A stretch of DNA of 64,000 nt from Caballeronia hypogeia (GTDB lineage Bacteria; Pseudomonadota; Gammaproteobacteria; Burkholderiales; Burkholderiaceae): positions 1 to 64,000 of the forward strand of contig NZ_FCOA02000022.1 of assembly GCF_001544875.2 (NCBI RefSeq), written 5' to 3'. Within the stretch, counting starts at the first letter, position 1; the number at the start of each line of letters is the position of its first letter. Below the pieces are notes generated by a model. It saw only the letters and a program-made list of their open reading frames with translations, was not told the origin of the DNA and searched no databases. Positions 53,865 to 60,724 of this stretch are shown in pieces. A program made the position numbers and the translations under genes.

Positions 53865-54845
53865 TCAGACGAGCGTATCCGCGGCGCTCGCCAGCGCGCG
53901 GCGACGCAACGGCGCCAGCGCCGCACCGATATGTTCACCTTGCGCCTCGCTGATCATGCTCGTCAGGACATCGATGAAACGCGGCTCATCGACTCCCGAC
54001 ACGATGTACTGCCAGCGATACGCATCGAGCAGACCCGCGTGTACGCGCGCCTCCTCGTCGATAGACAGCGCACGGTCGAGCAGCGAGACGAAGTAATGCG
54101 CGTCGGCGGCGGCCTGCGCCTGCATCATGCCGTCGATGGCCGCGACCAGATCGATCAGGTCGCCGATCGCCGCGTCGCGCGCCGCGTCGTCGATACGCGC
54201 GTCCTCGCGCAGCCATTCGAGCTCGTCGAGAATCGCGTGCTGCGACTCCTCCTTCCAGTGAAACAGGAAGATGTCCTTGAAGAGCGGCGACAGGCTGGCA
54301 TCGCTTTCCATGCTCTGCCGGTAATGCACCTGAGTGACGATCTCGATGCAGCACGTCAGCGCGAGAATCGACCACGTCGACTTGCCGAGCACGAACGCCG
54401 CGACTTCATCCGCCTGTGGAACGAAGCGGTAGCCGGGCGGCAGCGCCTCGGCCGCGAGCGCCTCGACGCGGCGAAACAACTCCTGATGCTTCAGCTCCTC
54501 GTCGGTGAAGCGGACGATCGCCTCGAGCGCGATCTGATCGCCGAGCGCGTGATCGCGGCCGACTTCCAGCATCTTCGCGCCGATGAAGCGCTCGATCATG
54601 CCGAACATGTTGGCGTAGGTACGGCCTTGAACCTGCGACATCAGGCGGCGTTCGCGCGCATCGAGAAACGGCAGGCGATGCGCTTCGCTCAGGCCGTCGG
54701 GCATGAACTTGTGCGCGGGATCGAACTGGCGGCCGCGCAGTACGTCGCGGTCGATGTCCCAGCGGATGCGGCGCGACACTTCGATGCACTTCGCGTAGCG
54801 TTGTTGCGTGCCCGACTGGCGGGTTTCGGCTTGAACGGCATTCAT
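53865..54845 (-). CDS. Ferritin-like diiron carboxylate protein
   Basis: A 326-residue all-helical protein. Diiron ligands are suggested by EELKHQELFRR (ExxH, about residue 116) and by HWKEESQHAILDE (ExxH, about residue 194), separated by a helix with CIEIVTQVHY. The pattern is that of ferritin-like oxidases or N-oxygenases. It may oxidise an organic substrate or manage iron/peroxide. Single gene. A 14-base palindrome (55048-55061), shared with the upstream region of the glycosyltransferase gene, lies about 200 bases before its start. Confidence 0.7.
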   Translation of the reverse strand: MNAVQAETRQSGTQQRYAKCIEVSRRIRWDIDRDVLRGRQFDPAHKFMPDGLSEAHRLPFLDARERRLMSQVQGRTYANMFGMIERFIGAKMLEVGRDHALGDQIALEAIVRFTDEELKHQELFRRVEALAAEALPPGYRFVPQADEVAAFVLGKSTWSILALTCCIEIVTQVHYRQSMESDASLSPLFKDIFLFHWKEESQHAILDELEWLREDARIDDAARDAAIGDLIDLVAAIDGMMQAQAAADAHYFVSLLDRALSIDEEARVHAGLLDAYRWQYIVSGVDEPRFIDVLTSMISEAQGEHIGAALAPLRRRALASAADTLV

Positions 54846-55047
54846 ATACGGACTCCGGATGACTCTGTATCGACGACTGCTATGAAATAAGCGCCTTAAG
54901 GATGGCGCTCTCGTATCGAACAGATCAGCACAGGGTCTTGCGTCGCTTCACCGTTCTGCGAGCCATTCTCGCGATCCGCGCACCGGCGCACATGAGGCGC
55001 ATGTCCCGGATCGGCCCCGGGACGCGGCGTTTTGGCGGCAAAGCAGG

Positions 55048-55061
55048 GGGACTCTTGTCCC
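55048..55061 (-). promoter_or_regulatory. Shared palindromic element, copy 1
   Basis: GGGACTCTTGTCCC, flanked on the left by AAGCAGG. The same flank and core occur at 57677-57690. It sits between the LuxR stop codon and the ferritin-like gene. It could be an operator or a small hairpin. Confidence 0.5.
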
Positions 55062-55081
55062 GGTGACGGCTGGTGCCTGTG

Positions 55082-56167
55082 TTAAGCAGCCGGTGCGTCG
55101 AAGCCCGCGCGGCGCGCGAGCACAATGGCCTGCGCGCGGCTCTCGACTTCGAGCTTCGCAAAGATGCTGGTGATGTGATTGCGCACGGTCTTTTCGCTCA
55201 GCGCGAGGCGCGCAGCGATCTGCGCGTTGTCGCGTCCGCCCGCGAGTAGTTCGACGATATCGCGCTCGCGCGGCGTCAGTGCGGAAAACGCGGGATCGAT
55301 CACGGCCGCCGATGGCAGGAACGCATGCACTTCCTCGCGCCAGCGCTGCCACGCGGCGTCGGTTTCGAGCACGAGATGGTTTTCGCTTTCGAGCGGCACG
55401 AAGCGCGCGCCGGGAATCTGTCCGGCGAGCAGGCGACTTTCGTCGAAAGGCACGCGCGCGTCGCCGCTCGCGTGCAGCACCAGCGTCGGGCATTGCACGC
55501 GCGGCAGCAGCTCCACTACGTCGATTTCGTTAAACACGCGCATGATGCGCGCGGCGTTGCCCGGCGTGGTCGTCAGGCGTTCCAGCTCGTTGAACCAGTG
55601 ATGCTGCGCGGGCGTGCCGCCGGGAATGAACTGCGTCGTGAAAAACTGCCGGAACGCCGGATTATGCTGGCCCCAGCCGAGCTCCGCGAGCTTCACGAGC
55701 ATTTCGGCCTCCTCGCGCAGCGCGGGATCGCAGGAGCGCTTGAGCCGTCCGCGCGCATAGCCGCCGTGCAGGACGAGATGCGTGACGCGCTCCGGATGGG
55801 CGACCGCGTAGGCAATGGCGATCGATGCGCCCTGCGAGATGCCGAGCAGCGGGAAGCGTTCGAGGCCGCTGGCGTCGACTACCGTTTCGAGATCGCGCAG
55901 CCAGGCGTCGAACGAAATATCCGCGACTTCGCGGTCGGAGAGGCCGCAGCCGCGCTGATCGTAGCGGATCAGCGTGTGCCGGCTGCACAGCTCGATCATC
56001 AGATGACTCCAGACCGGGCTCGTGAAATCCAGATCCAGATGACTGAGCCAGTTCGCCACCTTGATGACGGGCGGCCCCGATCCGCATGTCGCCGAGGCAA
56101 TGCGTACGCCATCGCTCGCCGTGCAGAGACGAATGTGCTGCCGAGGTGTGAACGGACGCGTCACCAT
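55082..56167 (-). CDS. LuxR family regulator with N-terminal alpha/beta hydrolase domain
   Basis: A 361-residue fusion. Residues 10-275 form an alpha/beta hydrolase with an apparently complete triad: nucleophile in GISQGASIA, acid in HASGDARVPFD, and His in ESENHLVLE. Residues 290-355 are a LuxR/GerE helix-turn-helix: FSALTPRERDIVELLAGG then NAQIAARLALSEKTVRNHI. The ATG at 56167 starts just before the hydrolase domain; the frame is open to 56218. The hydrolase part may bind or cleave the inducer. Palindromes at 55048 and 57677, upstream of the two flanking genes, are candidate targets. Confidence 0.9.
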   Translation of the reverse strand: MVTRPFTPRQHIRLCTASDGVRIASATCGSGPPVIKVANWLSHLDLDFTSPVWSHLMIELCSRHTLIRYDQRGCGLSDREVADISFDAWLRDLETVVDASGLERFPLLGISQGASIAIAYAVAHPERVTHLVLHGGYARGRLKRSCDPALREEAEMLVKLAELGWGQHNPAFRQFFTTQFIPGGTPAQHHWFNELERLTTTPGNAARIMRVFNEIDVVELLPRVQCPTLVLHASGDARVPFDESRLLAGQIPGARFVPLESENHLVLETDAAWQRWREEVHAFLPSAAVIDPAFSALTPRERDIVELLAGGRDNAQIAARLALSEKTVRNHITSIFAKLEVESRAQAIVLARRAGFDAPAA

Positions 56168-56297
56168 CGATGACAAGTGTATGTATGGACTACGTACAAA
56201 ACGATGGCCGCGCGGCAAACGCGCGAAGAACTCATGCTCGCGCGTAATGGATTAGAAAGTCAAGAAGTGTGGCGAGCCGTGCGCCGGAGCACGCGGA

Positions 56298-57644
56298 TCA
56301 GGGGCGGCGTGCGCCTCGCATCTGGCTCGCGGCGTCGCCATGGTGCATGACGAGCGCGCGCAGCGAAGGCCACATGTGCATGTAATGCACCATGAAGCTG
56401 TCGCGCGTCTGAAGCTGGTACGGCGTGTTGAGCGTCGTGCAGTCGAGCAGATCGCGATCGTCGGCCATGCCGTGGCGCTGCAGCACCTTGATGAACACGT
56501 CCTGATCGCCGCCGCTCGCGTAGGTGGACGACTTGTCCGCGACGCCTCCGATCGTCTGCTCGATTTCCGCGAGAAGGTCGAAGTTCTCCTGCGTGTTGCG
56601 AAAGCCCATGATGCCCGAGTTGAACTGCCAGCTGATGTCGCTTGCGATCACGCGCTGACGATCCTCGAGCAGCGGTTCGAGCGGCCGCCCCTGATCGACG
56701 ACGAGCACGTCCGCATCGATCCAGAAGACCCATTCGTGGTCTGCCAGATGACGGCGCAGCACCCACGGTTTCAGCCAGTTGCCGCTCGCGCCCTTACCCG
56801 CTTCGGATGGCACGTCGCGATACAGATGGAGCGCGTAGCCGTGCCGATCGCAATAGCGTCGCAAATTGCGCGCGGCGACTTCACCGTACTCGCGGATGTT
56901 CGGCGTGTAGAGCATGGCGAGCGCGATGGGCGAAATCCGGTTCGACGCTTCGTAATCCGGCGCGGCCGTGTCGTCACCCGGTGACGGCAGCGTGACATAG
57001 GGCCGCCCTCTCGCTTGGCATTCGTTGACGTGCTCCGCGAACAGATCGCGCAGATCCGCGAAAACCGGGTGATTCTTCGGGGCCGCCGGAATATCGGCGA
57101 GCGCGAGCGCGAACGCGGGCCATTGCGCCCACACCGGGTCCACGTGCACGGCGGCGAGCACGACAGGAAAATAGCCTTCGATCATCGCGTTGAACTCGAG
57201 CGGCTCGAGCGCTTGCAGCAGGTCCGATTCGCTGGCGAGCGCGCCGCCGAACTTCGTGCCGCTGCAAATGCGCTGCACGCGCTCGCGCGCGGCCGGCGTG
57301 TTGCGCCACAGTTGGAAAGCCGCCATGACATAGCGCGACTCGCCGGCTCCGTCCCACTGGACGATCCAGTCGCGCGTCTCGTCGAGCATGAGCGTCTCGC
57401 AGGGTACGTCGCGCAGGAGCAGGCAATCTTCGGTCAGCAGCAGCACGAGATCGCCATCGGCGCGGTCGCGCAGCGTTCGCAACAGCACCTGGTATTTCAG
57501 CAGCGTGCGCAGATGCGGCCAGTTGACCGCGCTGGCGTCGACATAGTCGTGCGCGTAGGAATGGCGCGCGCAATAGCGGCGATGATTCTCGAACGACGCG
57601 CGAGCGGCATCGTCGGCGAAAAAACTGATGACGTGGGTTGTCAT
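56298..57644 (-). CDS. Tandem-domain glycosyltransferase (GT34-like)
   Basis: A 448-residue protein of two related halves. The C-terminal half (about residues 215-448) is a nucleotide-sugar transferase of the galactosyltransferase/MNN10 type: LYTPNIREYGEVAARNLRRYC, then EWVFWIDADVLVVD with the DAD metal motif, then WQFNSGIMGFRN and GGDQDVFI. The N-terminal half (residues 1-210) repeats the opening (ISFFADDAARASFENHRRYC), but its DxD position reads LLLTEDCLLLRD and the later motifs are altered. A catalytic C-domain with a degenerate regulatory or binding N-domain is the likely reading. The start at 57644 follows the shared palindrome by 32 bases. Confidence 0.78.
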   Translation of the reverse strand: MTTHVISFFADDAARASFENHRRYCARHSYAHDYVDASAVNWPHLRTLLKYQVLLRTLRDRADGDLVLLLTEDCLLLRDVPCETLMLDETRDWIVQWDGAGESRYVMAAFQLWRNTPAARERVQRICSGTKFGGALASESDLLQALEPLEFNAMIEGYFPVVLAAVHVDPVWAQWPAFALALADIPAAPKNHPVFADLRDLFAEHVNECQARGRPYVTLPSPGDDTAAPDYEASNRISPIALAMLYTPNIREYGEVAARNLRRYCDRHGYALHLYRDVPSEAGKGASGNWLKPWVLRRHLADHEWVFWIDADVLVVDQGRPLEPLLEDRQRVIASDISWQFNSGIMGFRNTQENFDLLAEIEQTIGGVADKSSTYASGGDQDVFIKVLQRHGMADDRDLLDCTTLNTPYQLQTRDSFMVHYMHMWPSLRALVMHHGDAASQMRGARRP

Positions 57645-57676
57645 GGCTATGCTCCGTGATTGCGCGCGCTGAAGCA

Positions 57677-57690
57677 GGGAATTTTGTCCC
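57677..57690 (-). promoter_or_regulatory. Shared palindromic element, copy 2
   Basis: GGGAATTTTGTCCC, preceded by GAAGCA and followed by GCTGTCCGGC, matching copy 1 over about 30 bases with gaps. It is 32 bases upstream of the glycosyltransferase start. Confidence 0.5.
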
Positions 57691-57782
57691 GCTGTCCGGC
57701 GTGCTAGCAAGCACAAGCACAGTTTGTTTCTGTCCTGATGTCGTACCGGTTCGATCGTTTCGCAAAACGGCGCGCGCAGCCG

Positions 57783-58418
57783 TCAGCGTTTCGCGCGCAT
57801 CGGCAAGGTCGAGATGAACTGGTCGATGGCCGCGAACAATGCCGCGCGACGCACGCCGTCCTGCGCCTGGATCGACAGACCCGCGAACAGCGTCATGCAC
57901 AGCGCGGCGAGCGCCTGCACGTCGGTGCGTGCGTCGAGTTCGCCGTTCTCGACGCCTTGCGCCAGCCGCGCGGCGACGATCGACGCCACCTTGCGCCGGC
58001 GCTTGTGCATCTCCGCGCGCAGTTCCGCGTGCTCCGCACCCACCGACATGCCACCGAGGAAGATCATGCAGCCACGCGGATGCGCCGCACCGGTGAAAAG
58101 TTCGACGCTCGCGCGAAACATCGCGCGCAAACCATCGCGCACCGATTCGTGCGTCTGCAATTGCCTGAGCGCCGCGCCGCCTTCCGCGTCCGTGTACAGT
58201 TCGACCGCCTCGCGATAGAGGTTTTCCTTGCTGCCGAACGCCGCGTAGAGGCTCGGCGAATTGATGCCCATGGCGTCGACGAGATCTGCCATCGAGCAGG
58301 TGTCGAAGCCCTTGGCCCAGAACACTTCCATTGCCCGGCGCAAAGCCGATTCGCGGTCGAACTCGCGCGGCCTGCCACGCGTCTTGTGCTGCGTCTCCTG
58401 ATCTTGCTGCGACGACAT
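57783..58418 (-). CDS. TetR family transcriptional regulator
   Basis: A 211-residue regulator. The N-terminal helix-turn-helix begins GRPREFDRESALRRAMEVFWAKGFDTCSM and contains LVDAMGINSPSLYAAFGSKENLY (about residues 15-65). The C-terminal ligand domain shows PRGCMIFLGG, a pattern seen in the TetR_C group including AcrR-like repressors of redox or electrophile-response genes. The ATG at 58418 has GGAG seven bases upstream. It diverges from a small exported protein at 58625, and two palindromes lie between the genes. Confidence 0.92.
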   Translation of the reverse strand: MSSQQDQETQHKTRGRPREFDRESALRRAMEVFWAKGFDTCSMADLVDAMGINSPSLYAAFGSKENLYREAVELYTDAEGGAALRQLQTHESVRDGLRAMFRASVELFTGAAHPRGCMIFLGGMSVGAEHAELRAEMHKRRRKVASIVAARLAQGVENGELDARTDVQALAALCMTLFAGLSIQAQDGVRRAALFAAIDQFISTLPMRAKR

Positions 58419-58483
58419 GTCTCGCTCCATTTTTCGCGCGAATTTCCGTGCCGGCGATTGGTGCGTGCATCGGAATTCTGAAT

Positions 58484-58501
58484 TATGTGTCGATCGTAAC
58501 A
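58484..58501. promoter_or_regulatory. Candidate TetR operator 1
   Basis: TATGTGTCGATCGTAACA, centred on the palindrome CGATCG (58491-58496), in the divergent region between the TetR gene and the small exported gene. Confidence 0.6.
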
Positions 58502-58536
58502 AAATAACTGGACGTTGTCGCGCGTCGCAGTTAACA

Positions 58537-58558
58537 TATGTGTATCGATCGTTACATA
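58537..58558. promoter_or_regulatory. Candidate TetR operator 2
   Basis: A second copy containing TGTATCGATCGTTACA with outer arms TATGT and ACATA. The CGATCG centre (58546-58551) is 55 bases from that of operator 1, about five helical turns. Confidence 0.65.
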
Positions 58559-58624
58559 AATCTTCGCGCGCCGAATCGAGCGGTTTGCGGCGCTTCGCGA
58601 GAACCCTTTCAGGAGTATCTAGTC

Positions 58625-58903
58625 ATGAAATCGACTTTGTCCGCGCTTGCCGCCGCATTGTTGCTTGCCAGCCCGCTGGTGTCGTTCGCGCAATCAACGG
58701 CGGGCGAGCCTGCCGCTTCGCCTGCGACGTATTCCGTGTTCGTCGATCAACCGACTGGCTTCACGTTCGTGAAGATGCCGGCCGGCTGGAAGTTCGTCGG
58801 CGCGGTGTCTAAGGAAGAAGCTCAGCATGTGCCGGCGAATGTGTTGACTTCCGTGTTGCCGTCCAACTCCGCACGGCCGGTGAAGACGGCATCGATCAAG
58901 TAA
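58625..58903 (+). CDS. Small exported protein next to TetR regulator
   Basis: A 92-residue protein with a clear Sec signal peptide (STLSALAAALLLASPLVSFAQ, residues 3-23) and a mature part of about 70 residues with FVDQPTGFTFVKMPAGWKFV. AGGAG lies 10 bases before the ATG; the frame is open upstream to 58538 without support. No family recognised. Small exported proteins of this kind next to TetR genes are frequent in Burkholderia. It is the probable main target of the divergent repressor. Confidence 0.75.
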   Translation: MKSTLSALAAALLLASPLVSFAQSTAGEPAASPATYSVFVDQPTGFTFVKMPAGWKFVGAVSKEEAQHVPANVLTSVLPSNSARPVKTASIK

Positions 58904-58941
58904 ACAGCGCCGAGGGCGGCGCCTCGACAAAACGCGCTGCC

Positions 58942-59688
58942 CTACGACTCACATCGTTTCAGATATGGCGCCGGGTCGACCGGTTTGCGATCTTTTCTCA
59001 CTTCGAACAGCAACGCCGGCTTGCCATTGGGCGTCTTGCCCATCTCGGCGATCGCCTGGCCGCGTTTGACCTTGTCGCCTTCCTTGACGAGCACGCGCTG
59101 GTTGTAGCCGTAGGCCGTCAGCAAACTCTCGTCATGCTTGACGATGATGAGCAGGCCATATCCCTTGATACTGCTCCCCGTATAAACGACGCGCCCGCTC
59201 CTCGCGACCTTCACCGCATCTCCCGACTTGCCGCCGATCGTCATGCCCGAAGCATGCTTGCCGTCGAACGCCGTCAGAACGGCGCCGCTCACCGGCCACG
59301 AGAGTCCGTTCGTGCTGCAGGCCGCGTTGTTCGCGCCGGCTTGCGGTGACTTGATGCGCGGAGGCTTGCCGTCGTCCGGCGGCGGCGCCACGCGCAACAC
59401 CCGGCCGGGTTCCAGTTCCGCCGTTGCCGACAGCCCGTTCCACCGCGCCAGCGATGCCGCGTCGCGGCCGAACGCGGCGCCGATGCTCGCGAGCGTATCG
59501 CCGCTGCCGACGCGATAGAAGCCCGGAAGCACGCGCGCCGATGCGTCCGCGCGCGTTGCCTCGTCGGCCGAAGCAGGCGCGGCCTGTTTGCTCGCGCATC
59601 CTGCAAGCAGGCAACCCAACAGGCAGGCCGAAATGACTAACGCGCGCGTCGCGCCGGACGCGCCTGCAGGGCGTTGTGTGGTGTTCAT
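58942..59688 (-). CDS. LysM-M23 lipoprotein, catalytically degenerate (NlpD-like)
   Basis: A 248-residue predicted lipoprotein (lipobox LAGCAS, Cys about 31). LysM domain: YRVGSGDTLASIGAAFG...WNGL (about 57-100). The M23/LytM domain is intact in fold (LSWPVSGAVLTAF to PAPYLKRC, about 130-246), but the zinc-site residues are replaced: GMTIGG for G-I-D-I, TAYGYN for the AH motif, and LLFEVR for LHFE-R. It therefore probably binds peptidoglycan and activates an amidase, as NlpD/EnvC do, instead of cutting. Single gene. Confidence 0.9.
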   Translation of the reverse strand: MNTTQRPAGASGATRALVISACLLGCLLAGCASKQAAPASADEATRADASARVLPGFYRVGSGDTLASIGAAFGRDAASLARWNGLSATAELEPGRVLRVAPPPDDGKPPRIKSPQAGANNAACSTNGLSWPVSGAVLTAFDGKHASGMTIGGKSGDAVKVARSGRVVYTGSSIKGYGLLIIVKHDESLLTAYGYNQRVLVKEGDKVKRGQAIAEMGKTPNGKPALLFEVRKDRKPVDPAPYLKRCES

Positions 59689-59863
59689 CTGAGTGCTTGA
59701 CCGTGAAGACGAGGGGCCGCGTGACGAACCGCGGCCGTAAGCGGCCAGATTAACCGGGACCCGCCTTCAGATGCGCGACGACTGCCTGAACGCCACGATA
59801 ATTTGACAACTTGTTATCGATTCGTCGTGGAATGCGGCATCGACCGATGGGGGGCCGTGAACC

Positions 59864-60724
59864 TTATTTGCGCGCGATGCCATAAGCATCGACCAGGCCC
59901 TGCACCAGGGCCGGCGAAACGTAATGCGGCCCGTCGAAGAGATAGGTTTTGTAGCCGCGATAGGCATCGATCTGCGGTTTCAGTTCAGCGACGGTGGCCG
60001 GGCGAAATCCGCCGCCCACTTGCGGCCTGAACGCCTCCGCGATGATCCGCACGCGGCGATGTCCCAGCCGCGCCGCCAGTTGATCCGCGTACTCGCGCGC
60101 GACGCGCGGCTCGCGCGCGTACACCCCGCAACCGTCCTGCAAGAGCACGCCGACATTGCGCGGAAGCCACCCGTCGAGCCATTCCGCGAGCGCCGCGCCG
60201 CCCACGTTCGCGCGGTCGTACACGCTGATCCACAACGGCTTCGGTAGCGCATCGAGCATCGTGCGCAGCGCGCTCGCGTTCTGCCAGGTCGGATCGATTT
60301 CGACGGGAAAGTAGTAGCCCGTCACATGCACCGGCGGACGGACATCCGCGAGCCACATCGATTCGATGAACAACTGCGCCGCGTTCGCGCGCGCCGCCGC
60401 TTCGTCGAAACGCCCCGCCAGCCCGACGATCACATCTCGCGCCCACGGCTCCTGTCCGATGCGCTCCCAGTCCGGCAGGCGCGGCGCCGCGCGCAGACCC
60501 GCGCCGGGCAGAAACGAGATGCCGTCCACGGCCGTCCATTGCACGATCAGCTCGTGCGCGCCGAGCCGGTCCCAGTCGCCGCGCGGATCGACGTGCGCGT
60601 TGTCCGGCTGCCAGACCACGCCGTCGACGAGGCGCGTACGCGCGTTCTCCGCATGCGCCAGTGCAGGCGCGAGCGCGAGGCCGAGCGTCAGGACGAGAAC
60701 AGAGAGAAAGGAAGACGGTCGCAT
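59864..60724 (-). CDS. Periplasmic TIM-barrel protein of the Nfr polysaccharide operon (DUF4434-like)
   Basis: A 286-residue protein with a signal peptide (SFLSVLVLTLGLALAPALAHA, residues 4-24). The rest has features of a glycosidase-like barrel: HELIVQWTAVDGISF, VTGYYFPVEIDPTW, PLWISVYDRANVG, NVGVLLQDGCGVYA and RVRIIAEAFRP. The ATG overlaps the NfrA-like stop as TGATG, so translation is coupled. In Escherichia coli the nfrA/nfrB genes are accompanied by a third periplasmic gene (ybcH); this could be its counterpart, trimming or guiding the glycan (inference). It is the last gene of the operon. Confidence 0.75.
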   Translation of the reverse strand: MRPSSFLSVLVLTLGLALAPALAHAENARTRLVDGVVWQPDNAHVDPRGDWDRLGAHELIVQWTAVDGISFLPGAGLRAAPRLPDWERIGQEPWARDVIVGLAGRFDEAAARANAAQLFIESMWLADVRPPVHVTGYYFPVEIDPTWQNASALRTMLDALPKPLWISVYDRANVGGAALAEWLDGWLPRNVGVLLQDGCGVYAREPRVAREYADQLAARLGHRRVRIIAEAFRPQVGGGFRPATVAELKPQIDAYRGYKTYLFDGPHYVSPALVQGLVDAYGIARK

